Assembly (NCBI RefSeq): GCF_025643595.1 | Contig: NZ_CP102826.1 | Location: 1,736,001 to 1,800,000 of the forward strand | Direction: 5' to 3' | Source of the DNA: Saccharopolyspora rosea | GTDB taxonomy: Bacteria > Actinomycetota > Actinomycetes > Mycobacteriales > Pseudonocardiaceae | Length of the DNA: 64,000 nucleotides | In this document: positions 11,415-19,637 of the stretch, piece after piece | How positions within the stretch are numbered: position 1 is the stretch's first letter | How the letters are laid out: every line of letters begins with the position of its first letter | Translations under genes and position numbers: made by a program | Notes under the pieces: generated by a model | Told to the model about the DNA's origin: nothing | Seen by the model: only the letters and a program-made list of their open reading frames with translations | Databases searched by the model: none

Positions 11415-12875
11415 TTGGACGTGCGGGAACAACTGCTCATCGGCGGACGCTGGGTCGACGCGGCAGGGGGCGGTCAGCTGCCCACCCGCGACCCGGCGAC
11501 CGGCGCGGAGATCGGGCGCTGCGCCGACGCCGGCGAGGCCGACGTGGACCGGGCGGTGGAGCACGCGCGCGCCGCGCTCGCCGACCCGGGTTGGCGGGAC
11601 ATGCCGCCCGCGGCCCGCGCCCGGTTGCTGTGGCGGATCGCCGATCTCGTCGAGGACAACGCCGAGCCGCTCGCCGAACTGGAGACCCGGGACCAGGGGC
11701 AGCCGATCGGCGTGGCGCGCAACGTCAGCGTGTCGATGGCGGCCGAGGTGTTCCGCTACTACGCCGGGTGGTGCACCAAGATCGAGGGCGCGACCTCGCC
11801 GGTCTCGGTGCCGGGCGCGCTGCACTACACCCGCCGCGAGCCGGTGGGCGTGTGCGCCCTGATCACGCCGTGGAACTTCCCGCTGATGATCGCGGCGTGG
11901 AAGCTCGCCCCCGCGCTGGCGTGCGGCAACACCGCGATCCTGAAACCGGCGGAGCAAACCCCGCTGTCCACTGTGGAACTCGCGCGGCTGTGCGTGCGGG
12001 CCGGGGTGCCGGACGGAGTGGTCAACTGCCTGACCGGCGGTCCGGACACCGGCCGCGCGCTCGTGGCGCACCCGGGGGTGGACAAGGTGTCGTTCACCGG
12101 TTCCACCGAGGTCGGCAAGGCGATCGTGGCCGCCTGCGCGGGCAACCTCAAGCGCGTCAGCCTCGAACTGGGCGGCAAGGCGCCGAGCATCATCGCCCGC
12201 GACGCCGACATCGACGCCGCCGTGGCCGGGAACCTGCAGGGCGCGTTGCTGAACTCCGGACAGGTCTGCGCCGCCTACACGCGCTTCTTCGTGGATTCCA
12301 AGCGGGTCGACGAGTTCGCCGAGAAGATCGCCCGCGCCGCCGACGGGCTCCGGCTGGGTCCCGGCATCGACGCGGCGTCCGAGCTCGGACCGCTGGTGTC
12401 GGCCGAACACCTCGACCAGGTCGCCGGGTACGTCGCGACGGGGGTGTCCGAGGGCGCGCAGCTGGTCACCGGCGGCACCCGCGCGGACGGCGAGCTGGCC
12501 GCCGGGAACTTCTTCCGCCCCACGGTGTTCACCGGCGTCACCGACGACATGACGATCGCGCGCGAGGAGATCTTCGGCCCGGTGCTGGCGATCCTGCCCT
12601 ACGACGATCCCGAGGAGCTGCCCGCGCGCGCCAACGGCACCGAGTACGGCCTCGCGGCGTGCGTGTGGACCAACGACCTCGCCACCGCGCACCGCACGGC
12701 CGCCGCGGTCCGCGCCGGCAACGTCTACGTCAACATGCTGCCGCTGCTGGACCCGGCGGCGCCGTGGGGCGGGTTCGGCGCCAGCGGCTGGGGACGCGAG
12801 ATGGGCTCGCACGCCCTGGACGAGTTCACCGAGACCAAGGGAGTCTGGATCAACATCGGAGGGCAGTCGCGATGA
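11415..12875 (+). CDS. Aldehyde dehydrogenase, probable arylacetaldehyde dehydrogenase
   Basis: A 486-residue NAD-dependent aldehyde dehydrogenase beginning at a TTG with GGAGGGG six bases upstream. Active-site residues are Asn154 (TPWN), Glu251 (LELGG) and Cys285 (GQVC). Its stop overlaps the start of the amine oxidase gene, so the two are translationally coupled. The oxidase makes an aldehyde from a primary amine and this enzyme would take it to the acid, as FeaB does with phenylacetaldehyde. Substrate identity is inferred from that pairing. Confidence 0.85.
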   Translation: MDVREQLLIGGRWVDAAGGGQLPTRDPATGAEIGRCADAGEADVDRAVEHARAALADPGWRDMPPAARARLLWRIADLVEDNAEPLAELETRDQGQPIGVARNVSVSMAAEVFRYYAGWCTKIEGATSPVSVPGALHYTRREPVGVCALITPWNFPLMIAAWKLAPALACGNTAILKPAEQTPLSTVELARLCVRAGVPDGVVNCLTGGPDTGRALVAHPGVDKVSFTGSTEVGKAIVAACAGNLKRVSLELGGKAPSIIARDADIDAAVAGNLQGALLNSGQVCAAYTRFFVDSKRVDEFAEKIARAADGLRLGPGIDAASELGPLVSAEHLDQVAGYVATGVSEGAQLVTGGTRADGELAAGNFFRPTVFTGVTDDMTIAREEIFGPVLAILPYDDPEELPARANGTEYGLAACVWTNDLATAHRTAAAVRAGNVYVNMLPLLDPAAPWGGFGASGWGREMGSHALDEFTETKGVWINIGGQSR

Positions 12876-14776
12876 CGAAGCACCCGCTGGACCCGCTGGA
12901 CGAGGACGAGATCCTGCGCAACCTGGAGATCCTCCGGCAAGCCGGCCTGGTGCGGGACGCGACGCGTTTCCCCCTGGTGCAGCTGGACGAACCGACCAAG
13001 GCCGCGGTGCTCGCCGGCGAGCCGGTGCCGCGGCGGGTGCGTTCCGTGCTCTGCGACGTCAAGACCGGCGAACTCGCCGTCGTCGTGGTCTCGCTGGACG
13101 ACGACCAGGTGGTCGACAAGACCGCGGTGGACCCGGGTGTGCAGGGCCAGCCGCCGGTGATGCTGGACGAGTACGACCTGGTCGAGCGGATCGTGCGGGC
13201 CGACGAGCAGTGGCGCGCGGCCATCCGGGACCGGGGCGTCGACGACGTCGAGAAGGTCCGGGTGTGCCCGCTGTCCGCCGGCTGGTTCGGTTTCGAGGAG
13301 GAACGCGGCAGGCGCATGCTGCGCGCGCTGGCGTTCCTGCAGAACCACCCCGGCGAACTGCCGTGGGCGCACCCGATCGACGGCGTCGTCGCCTACGTCG
13401 ACGTGATCGACCAGCGCGTCCTCCGCGTCGTCGACGACCGGAAGGCCACCATCCCGGCCGAGAGCGGCGACTACACCGACGAGGCGCTGTCCGGGCCGAC
13501 GCGCACCAGCCTCAAACCCATCGAGATCACCCAGCCGGACGGACCGAGCTTCACCGTCGACGGCTCCGAAGTCCGTTGGGAGAACTGGAGTTTCCGCGTC
13601 GGCTTCGATCCGCGCGAGGGCCTGGTGCTGCACCGCATCTCGTTCCGCGACGGCGATCGCGACCGACCGGTGGTCTACCGGGCCTCGGTGGCCGAGATGG
13701 TCGTCAACTACGGCGATCCGGCGCCCGCCCGGTTCTGGCAGAACTACTTCGACGCGGGCGAGTACTGCCTCGGCAAACTCGCCAACGAGCTCGTGCTCGG
13801 CTGCGACTGCCTCGGCGAGATCCACTACTTCGACGCGGTCGTCGCGGCCGAGGACGGCAATCCGCGCGTGCTGCGCAACGCGATCTGCATGCACGAAGAG
13901 GACTACGGCGTGCTGTGGAAGCACACCGACGTGTTCACCGGCTCCGCCGAGACCAGGCGGCAGCGGCGGTTGGTGATCTCGTTCTTCGTCACCGTCGGCA
14001 ACTACGACTACGGCTTCTACTGGAACCTGTACCTGGACGGCACCATCCAGCTGGAGGTCAAGGCGACCGGCATCGTGTTCACCTCCTCCTACCCGGAGGA
14101 GGGGTCGCGGCACGCCAGCGAGGTGGCGCCCGGACTCGGCGCCCCGTTCCACCAGCACCTGTTCAGCGCCCGGCTGGACATGATGGTCGACGGGGTGCGC
14201 AACGCCGTCGACGAGATCGAGGCGCGGCGCCTCCCGGCGGGCGAGGGCAACCCGCACGGCAACGCGTTCACCCGCAGCGTGACGCGCCTCGACCGGGAGA
14301 GCACCGCGGCCCGCGATGCCGACCCGGCGGCCGGGCGCACCTGGCACGTCGTCAACCCGGAGCGCACCAACCGGCTCGGCCAGCCCGTCGGCTACGCCCT
14401 GCACGCGCAGGGCACCCCGACCCTGCTGTCCGACCCGTCCTCGTGGATCGCGTCGCGGGCGGCGTTCGCGACCAAGCACCTGTGGGTCACCCGCTACGCC
14501 CCGGACGAGCGCTACCCGGCTGGCGAGTGGACGAACCAGAGCCACGGCGGGGACGGCCTGCCCGCGTACGCGGCGCAGGACCGCGGCGTCGACGGCGAGG
14601 ACATCGTGCTGTGGCACACCTTCGGCCTCACCCACTTCCCCCGCGTCGAGGACTGGCCGATCATGCCGGTGGACTACTGCGGCTTCACGCTCAAACCCGT
14701 CGGCTTCTTCGACCGCAACCCCGCCCTCGACGTCCCACCCGGCAACGGCGCGGCGTCGTCGTGCTGCGAGGGGTGA
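12872..14776 (+). CDS. tynA: Copper-containing primary amine oxidase
   Basis: A 634-residue topaquinone copper amine oxidase: primary amine + O2 + H2O to aldehyde + NH3 + H2O2. The topaquinone precursor is Tyr378 in GNYDY, the catalytic base is Asp294 in NYFDAGEY, and the copper ligands are His427 and His429 (HQH) with His588 near the C-terminus. The spacing of these residues parallels E. coli TynA. It lacks the E. coli N-terminal D1 domain and has no signal peptide, so it is probably cytoplasmic, as in Arthrobacter-type enzymes. The ATG overlaps the upstream stop (ATGA). Tyramine, phenylethylamine or histamine are likely substrates. Confidence 0.92.
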   Translation: MTKHPLDPLDEDEILRNLEILRQAGLVRDATRFPLVQLDEPTKAAVLAGEPVPRRVRSVLCDVKTGELAVVVVSLDDDQVVDKTAVDPGVQGQPPVMLDEYDLVERIVRADEQWRAAIRDRGVDDVEKVRVCPLSAGWFGFEEERGRRMLRALAFLQNHPGELPWAHPIDGVVAYVDVIDQRVLRVVDDRKATIPAESGDYTDEALSGPTRTSLKPIEITQPDGPSFTVDGSEVRWENWSFRVGFDPREGLVLHRISFRDGDRDRPVVYRASVAEMVVNYGDPAPARFWQNYFDAGEYCLGKLANELVLGCDCLGEIHYFDAVVAAEDGNPRVLRNAICMHEEDYGVLWKHTDVFTGSAETRRQRRLVISFFVTVGNYDYGFYWNLYLDGTIQLEVKATGIVFTSSYPEEGSRHASEVAPGLGAPFHQHLFSARLDMMVDGVRNAVDEIEARRLPAGEGNPHGNAFTRSVTRLDRESTAARDADPAAGRTWHVVNPERTNRLGQPVGYALHAQGTPTLLSDPSSWIASRAAFATKHLWVTRYAPDERYPAGEWTNQSHGGDGLPAYAAQDRGVDGEDIVLWHTFGLTHFPRVEDWPIMPVDYCGFTLKPVGFFDRNPALDVPPGNGAASSCCEG

Positions 14777-14823
14777 GGGCGCCCCGCCCGATCGCGGAAC
14801 CGCGCGGCGAACGGGTTACCAGC

Positions 14824-14854
14824 AGCGCCCGCCCGGTACGACCTGGCGGGCGCT
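14824..14854. terminator. Bidirectional terminator hairpin
   Basis: A perfect 10-bp stem (AGCGCCCGCC with its complement at 14845-14854) and an 11-base loop, placed between the converging amine oxidase gene and the small gene ending at 14871. Confidence 0.7.
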
Positions 14855-14870
14855 GTGCTTCGGCATGCGG

Positions 14871-15248
14871 TCAGGTCGTGCGCGACGGACTCACGTCCTG
14901 CGCGATGCGTTCGAAGATGTCGCAGTCGGTCTCCCGCTGCCATTCGGGCATGTCCGCCCAGTCAGCGACGTAGCCGGGCTTGGGGTCGGCGAAGTGCTTG
15001 TAGATCTGCCCGATCCAGCACAGCGCGACGAACCGGCCCTGCTGCTCGCGGGTCAGTTTGGACGCGGCGCCATCGGTGGCCTGGATGAAGTCCTGGACCT
15101 GTTGGTAGACAGCTGCCGCGCTGGCACGTTCCCAATCGGGGGTCTCGTCCCACGGAGTGATGTAGCCCGGCTTCGGCTCGCCGGGGTAGTACTTGTTCAC
15201 CCCAGCGATCCATGCCTCGCGGAAGATGCGCCCCTTCTCGTCCGACAC
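14871..15248 (-). CDS. Small protein with internal duplication, unknown function
   Basis: About 125 residues, probably from the GTG at 15248, which has GGAGAGG five bases upstream. A GTG at 15263 overlapping the upstream stop is an alternative. I do not recognise the family. The protein contains two similar halves: EPKPGYITPWDETPDWERA near residues 25-43 and DPKPGYVADWADMPEWQRE near 90-108, each followed by a helix. No signal peptide or membrane segment. It directly follows the XRE/TPR regulator in the same direction, so it is probably co-transcribed with it. Confidence 0.7.
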   Translation of the reverse strand: MSDEKGRIFREAWIAGVNKYYPGEPKPGYITPWDETPDWERASAAAVYQQVQDFIQATDGAASKLTREQQGRFVALCWIGQIYKHFADPKPGYVADWADMPEWQRETDCDIFERIAQDVSPSRTT

Positions 15249-15259
15249 TGAACCTCTCC

Positions 15260-16641
15260 TCACTGCTTCGGGCTGGTTGCGGATACGACGTCGTTGATCT
15301 GCGAATCCAGGTAGCGTACGTGCCGGTCGTTCAGGTACGGCACGAGTTCGTTGCGCAGGTCGCCGAGTTTGCGTCCGAGGTACCCGGCCGACGAAGTCTG
15401 TCGAGCAGCATCGAGGGCGGCGGCGCCGTGCATGAGCAGTTGCCTCACGTCTGCGCGCTGCGCGCTGACGGACGCGAGGTCAGCGAGCACGGCGCCTCTA
15501 CGGCGGGCCGATGGGGCTTGGACCAGTGCTTCGTTGAGCACGGGCTCGGCCAGCTGGGGACGCCGAAGCGTCACGTAACAGGAGCCCCGTTCCTCGGCCA
15601 GGCGCGAGTCTTCGAACCGGAGCCATCCGGTGCGGGCACCTTCGCGTCGAGGTGCACGACCTGCTCGGCCTTGTCCAAGGCCCGTTGGCAGGCGGACAGG
15701 TCTCCGAGCCCGGCGTACGTCTGCGCCTGGACGGCCGCGACCCAAAACCGAGTTGTGCGGTCTGGACTGCCCCGGACAGCGAGGTGCGCCGCCCGGTCCA
15801 GCATCGGCGAGGCGTGGTGGTACTGGCGTTCGTAGATGCTCAGAAAGGCCGTCCGGATCATGGCGCATGCCCACATGTCGAACTCACGCGCTTCCTTGCT
15901 GGCATGAGCGGCTTCGGAGTAGCAGTGCGCGGCGTCGGCGTAGTTGTCGCTGTCGAAGAAGATCTCGCCGCAGAGTTGGAAGAGGTCACTCGCGAGGGTG
16001 CACAGCTTGCGCCGCACATCCCCGCTCTGCGGTTCGTCCAGGCTGTTGGTCAGGGCTGCAAGATGCTGGCGTGCGGCCGGGAGGACTTGGCGTTTCGACC
16101 GGATCTGTGCGAACTGCTGCCACAGGCCAGCGTTCATCCGCTCGAAGTTGTCCACCGTTGCAGCGTCGAGGTAGCGGGGGTGCTCGACGCCGTGCCGGAC
16201 GCGATCGACGTCGATTGCGGGGATCGCGAGCAGACTTCCTGTGACCGTCATCAAGCGGAGTAGTTCACGGCGATTCACGTCGTCACGTTGCCAATCGTCG
16301 TCGTGCGGCGTGCCGGGGGACCGCGGGGGTTCGGTTGCTGGTGCGCTCCTTGCTACCTGTGCGCCTTGCAGTTCGGCAATCTTCAGTTGGTTCTGTCGCT
16401 CGCGGACCCGGTCGAAGTGAGCAAGCAGGTCACCATTCGCGCCGAGTGCGTCGTCGGCGGTGCTCCAGAAGTCGCGACCCGGAAACTGGCGGCCGGCCTC
16501 GATGTGGGAGATCGACGTTCGTGAGTAGTTCGTGATACGCCCGAGCTGGGTTTGGTCGAGCGGTGAAGCCTTCCGGTATCCAGCGAGGGAGGACCCGAGC
16601 GCACGGCGAAGTTGCGCGACTGCTTCCGACGTACGGGCCAT
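15260..16641 (-). pseudogene. XRE/TPR transcriptional regulator with a frameshift
   Basis: The N-terminal part (16641 to about 15626) encodes an XRE helix-turn-helix (residues about 10-75, with LGRITNYSRTSISHIEAGR) followed by a hydrophobic stretch and TPR-like helices. After VPAPD the frame breaks. The rest of the family's C-terminus (WLRFEDSRLAEERG onward to SPKQ, stop at 15260) continues in the next frame from about 15625. One missing base near 15626-15640 would restore a protein of about 460 residues. This is either a true inactivating mutation, a recent phase-variable state or a sequencing error. Such regulators commonly control small accessory or peptide clusters. It is divergent from the RiPP genes and may control them. 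Confidence 0.75.
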
Positions 16642-16724
16642 GAAGGTCTCCAGTCATGCGCGCGGCACGTGTCCGGTCCGGCGTACAGCGTAGCTACCTG
16701 CGTGGACACGGCGGGGTGGATAGG

Positions 16725-16743
16725 TGTGGGAGTTGTTCCCACA
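16725..16743. promoter_or_regulatory. Palindromic operator candidate in the RiPP divergent promoter
   Basis: A perfect 7-bp inverted repeat, TGTGGGA-GTTGT-TCCCACA, sits 83 bp upstream of the XRE start and 92 bp upstream of the first RiPP-side gene. A further CCCCCAC lies just to its right. It is the most conspicuous dyad in the 194-bp spacer, and a natural site for the XRE regulator (inferred). Confidence 0.5.
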
Positions 16744-16835
16744 TCATCCCCCACGCCAATTCCACACGGTTACCTCCCGACTGCGTAGCGCAACGGTCCG
16801 CTGAGGCGGACCCGACCGGCAGTGAAGGGGTAACG

Positions 16836-17018
16836 ATGGGCACCTTTACGAGGGCTCTTGCCGTGATGGCCGGGCGCGTGCTGGGTCTGGCCGCGCCCAG
16901 TGGGTTAGCGGTGGCCGTTGACGAGTGGAAACGGCGCCGGCGGACCGATGTCGACGACGATCAGGAAGACACCGACGACTGGCAGGAGGCGGCGCGCCGT
17001 GCACTGTATCGGGGTTGA
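16836..17018 (+). CDS. 60-residue small protein, first gene of the RiPP operon
   Basis: ATG at 16836 with GAAGGGG six bases upstream. Residues about 5-27 are hydrophobic (ALAVMAGRVLGLAAPSGLAV) and may form one membrane segment; a basic KRRRR follows, then an acidic stretch rich in Asp and Glu. Function unknown. The next gene starts inside its last codons, so translation is coupled. It could be a membrane-associated accessory of the peptide cluster. I see no core-peptide motif in it. Confidence 0.6.
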   Translation: MGTFTRALAVMAGRVLGLAAPSGLAVAVDEWKRRRRTDVDDDQEDTDDWQEAARRALYRG

Positions 17019-17259
17019 CGCGCTGCTTTCCGAGCTGAGACGCCAGGACTGGGCCCTCTACGTCTTTGGTCCGAACGACGGGATCCGGGCGCGTTCGCCG
17101 CGAGTGATCACCATGCGCGGCGAGCTCGCCGACGAGCTGGCCAACCTGGAGACCCGAATCTTTCGGCTTCCCGCCGAAATCCGCGACGCCGAACCCGAGG
17201 AACGCGCCCGCAATCCACGCGTGCTCGCCCGCGTTCTCGCCGCCGTCCGCCGCCTGTAA
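16999..17259 (+). CDS. 86-residue hypothetical protein upstream of the maturase
   Basis: I choose the GTG at 16999, nine bases after AGGAGG at 16984-16989, overlapping the end of the 60-residue gene by 20 bases. The product is soluble and mixed alpha/beta in appearance, with ALYVFGPNDGIRARSP near residues 20-36 and an Arg/Glu-rich helical C-terminus. I do not recognise it. Position between the regulator region and the radical SAM gene suggests a cluster component, perhaps a leader-binding or partner protein; that is a guess from context only. Confidence 0.6.
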   Translation: MHCIGVDALLSELRRQDWALYVFGPNDGIRARSPRVITMRGELADELANLETRIFRLPAEIRDAEPEERARNPRVLARVLAAVRRL

Positions 17260-17377
17260 GCCCGGCTTGGTGTCGGGCCCCGAACTTCGGCACCAGGTCG
17301 CGCGGCTGGGCCGTGCGTGGCCCCCGACGCATCGCCCAGCCGCTTCCAACTCGACGAAAGTGAGGGAAGGACACGCC

Positions 17378-18511
17378 GTGCCCGAACATGTACAAGCATC
17401 CGTCGCCGCCCCCGACAGCGTGATCATGCAGCCGACGACGCTCTGCAACCTCGATTGCCGTTACTGCTACCTGGCGGACCGCAAGAATGACCGTCGCATG
17501 ACGCCCGCGGTCGCACGGGCGGTCGCCGCGTCCGTACGGCGCTGGTTGTCGAGCAGAGCCGTCGAGGTCATCTGGCACGGAGGCGAACCCCTGGCGGCTG
17601 GCCGCGACCACCTCGGGCTGCTGTTCGACCAGTTCGCCGACGTCGAGGTGTCCCACAGCATCCAGACGAATGCCGTGCTGATCGACGAGGCGTGGTCCGC
17701 GTGGTTGGCGGAACGTCACGTCCGTGTCGGCGTGAGCATCGACGGCGCCGAGTGTGACAACGAGGCGCGCGTCGACTTCGCGGGACGGCCCGCATTCCGG
17801 CGGATCGAACGCGGCATCCGACGGTTGGTTGCCGACGGGCACCCGGTGTCGGTAATCGCCGTCGTGTCCGACCCAACGCCGGAGCGCGCTCGACGCCTCT
17901 ACCAAGCGGTCGCCGAGCTGGGCGCCCGGTGGTTGGGCGTGAACATCGAAGAGTGCGAAGGCGTGAACGACCGCAGCAACGAGCACGACCTCGGACAGGT
18001 CCGAGCGTTCTGGTCGGCACTGCTGGAAGAGTGGATCGCCGACGACCGGGTAGGGTTGCGCGACATCGATCGGGTGCTCGCCTATGCCGGGCGCGTGTTC
18101 AACGGCCACGCGGCGGGCGGCCGGACACCTGTGATCGACCCGCTTCCTACGGTCGGGTGGAACGGCAATGTCACGCTGATCTCGCCTGAACTTGCGGGCT
18201 TCAGGTCGGACCGCTTCGGTGATTTCGCGTGCGGCAACGTCCTAGCGCACGACCTCGACACGCTGGTCGAGCGCGGATCACGGTGCGCATGGGTCGCCGA
18301 GTACAGGCGTGGCCTCGCTCAATGCCATTCGACATGTCCGTATTTCGATTTCTGTGGAGGTGGTCACCCGGCGAACAGATACTTCGAGCTAGGCAGGTTC
18401 GATGTCGCGGAAACCAATTACTGCCGCAATGGTAAGATTGCATTAGTCGAGGGGGTGCTCGATGCCGCAAGGCGACCTGATCGACATTTCGAGCATGGTG
18501 TGGCGGAGTGA
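17378..18511 (+). CDS. amcB: Radical SAM/SPASM peptide maturase, AmcB-like
   Basis: A 377-residue radical S-adenosylmethionine enzyme starting at GTG 17378, seven bases after GAGGGAAGG. The 4Fe-4S/SAM motif is CNLDCRYC with Cys23, Cys27 and Cys30. WHGGEPL at about 66-72 is the GGE motif. The C-terminus has SPASM-type cysteines (CHSTCPYFDFCGGGHP and a later YCRNG) for auxiliary clusters. It is followed immediately by a precursor rich in WDN/FDN, so it probably cross-links aromatic side chains to the following residues to form three-residue cyclophanes, as described for XyeB, GrrM and FxsB enzymes. The pairing resembles the AmcA/AmcB family; that name is from memory. It carries one rare TTA leucine codon at 18443-18445. 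Confidence 0.85.
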   Translation: MPEHVQASVAAPDSVIMQPTTLCNLDCRYCYLADRKNDRRMTPAVARAVAASVRRWLSSRAVEVIWHGGEPLAAGRDHLGLLFDQFADVEVSHSIQTNAVLIDEAWSAWLAERHVRVGVSIDGAECDNEARVDFAGRPAFRRIERGIRRLVADGHPVSVIAVVSDPTPERARRLYQAVAELGARWLGVNIEECEGVNDRSNEHDLGQVRAFWSALLEEWIADDRVGLRDIDRVLAYAGRVFNGHAAGGRTPVIDPLPTVGWNGNVTLISPELAGFRSDRFGDFACGNVLAHDLDTLVERGSRCAWVAEYRRGLAQCHSTCPYFDFCGGGHPANRYFELGRFDVAETNYCRNGKIALVEGVLDAARRPDRHFEHGVAE

Positions 18512-18647
18512 ATCGGTGTTGCAGTCGCTGATCAGTCGCCGACCGATTTTCCCGTCGCTCCGCGCTTGGGACAACCGCGATTCGTGGGACAACGTCGGGG
18601 GCGGTTTCGACAACCGCCCGTCGTGGGACAACTGGAACAAGCGCTAA
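18462..18647 (+). CDS. amcA: RiPP precursor with four WDN/FDN motifs, AmcA-like
   Basis: A 61-residue peptide from ATG 18462, six bases after GAGGGGG, overlapping the last 50 bases of the maturase gene in another frame. Residues 1-34 look like a leader (MPQGDLIDISSMVWRSES at the start). The core, residues 35-61, repeats aromatic-Asp-Asn: WDN at 36-38, WDN at 42-44, FDN at 49-51, WDN at 55-57, with a further Trp-Asn at 58-59, ending in Lys-Arg. Aromatic-X-Asn is the known substrate pattern of three-residue cyclophane-forming radical SAM enzymes. Up to four cyclophanes are expected. The stop overlaps that of the opposite-strand pentapeptide-repeat gene by two bases. No protease or exporter gene is adjacent. 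Confidence 0.87.
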   Translation: MPQGDLIDISSMVWRSESVLQSLISRRPIFPSLRAWDNRDSWDNVGGGFDNRPSWDNWNKR

Positions 18648-19306
18648 TCGCTCACGGTGAGACCGGCCTCGGTGGCGATGAGGATCGCCGCCGAGGCTGC
18701 TTGCTCGGCGCTGATCCGGGCGCCGCGTAGTCCCAGCAGTCCGCTGGCTCCGGCGATCTGCGACGTCGTCAAATCGCACCCCACGGCCTTGGTCGCTTCG
18801 AACTCCACGCCTTCGAGCGAGCAGTCGGAGAACACGACGCTCGAAAGATCCCCGCTGATCGTGGCCTCGCGGAAGGTGCACTCGTGGAAGACGAGCGCGC
18901 CCTTCACGCTCTCGACATGGATGCTCGCATAGTCCAGGCGGCAGCCATCGATGTAGAGGTCGTTCGCCGACACCAGCGACATCCGGAAACCCATCGCGCG
19001 GCTGCGGACGATCTCGGTCCGCCGTGCTTTGACGCCCTGCCATGAGGCGCCGGACAGCTCGACGTCCTCGAATCGAACGTCAGACAATTCCAGCGGGGAC
19101 AACCGAACACCGGATAGGTCGGCTGAACGCACCAGGGAACGCGCGAGGGTGCCCTGGCCCTTCACTTCAGCGAACTCTCCGGACTCGATGAGGAGTTCGT
19201 CGTCGTCGAATTCTCCCTTGAAGGTGAACGCCTCGTCGGTCAGCTCCTCCGGGTCAAATGCCGGACGCTGAAGGGTGTGTCCATGCCCCAGTTTGCGAAA
19301 GTCCAT
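18644..19306 (-). CDS. Pentapeptide-repeat-like protein
   Basis: A 220-residue soluble protein. Residues about 60-190 show degenerate pentapeptide repeats of the A(D/N)LXX type (ADLSGVRLSPLELSDVRFED and further), predicting a right-handed beta-helix. The N-terminus is acidic (EFDDDELLIESGEF). Functions of such proteins range from gyrase protection to scaffolding and immunity factors. It is tail-to-tail with the RiPP precursor, so a role in self-protection is conceivable but unsupported. Confidence 0.75.
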   Translation of the reverse strand: MDFRKLGHGHTLQRPAFDPEELTDEAFTFKGEFDDDELLIESGEFAEVKGQGTLARSLVRSADLSGVRLSPLELSDVRFEDVELSGASWQGVKARRTEIVRSRAMGFRMSLVSANDLYIDGCRLDYASIHVESVKGALVFHECTFREATISGDLSSVVFSDCSLEGVEFEATKAVGCDLTTSQIAGASGLLGLRGARISAEQAASAAILIATEAGLTVSD

Positions 19307-19427
19307 GTCGGGACCATACCGGAGCGGCTCGCATTCCGGGCGGTGGGGACATGCGAAAAATGCGAAGGCGAACGATCCGGTGAGACGATCGATGCGGGAT
19401 TCGCGACGAGATGGAGGGGGAGCGGCG

Positions 19428-19637
19428 ATGACGTCGAGGTCGGCCTCCGGGTGGCGGAAGTCCAGCTATTCCGGGCCCAACAGCAGCTGCGTCGAGGTCG
19501 GTCGGACGGCCGACGGCGGGGCCGCGGTGCGCGACACCAAGGACCGCGGCGGCGGGTTCTTCGTCGCCACCGCGGCCCAGTGGTCGGCTTTCCTCGCCGC
19601 CGTCCGGTGCGGCCGGTTCGGCTCAGGTCAGTTCTGA
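19428..19637 (+). CDS. DUF397 small protein
   Basis: A 69-residue protein with the diagnostic WRKSSYSGPNSSCVEV near its N-terminus (residues about 9-24) and an RDTKD turn, matching DUF397. The start is ATG 19428 with GGAGGGGGAG five bases before. DUF397 proteins in actinomycetes usually pair with XRE regulators of the Scr1 type. Here no intact XRE partner is adjacent. Its 3' end overlaps the convergent permease gene by 15 bp. Confidence 0.85.
   Translation: MTSRSASGWRKSSYSGPNSSCVEVGRTADGGAAVRDTKDRGGGFFVATAAQWSAFLAAVRCGRFGSGQF

Noticed and set aside
16656-16835. Longer start for the 60-residue gene at 16656
   Set aside because: It would run through the operator region and has no ribosome site; ATG 16836 has GAAGGGG at the right distance.
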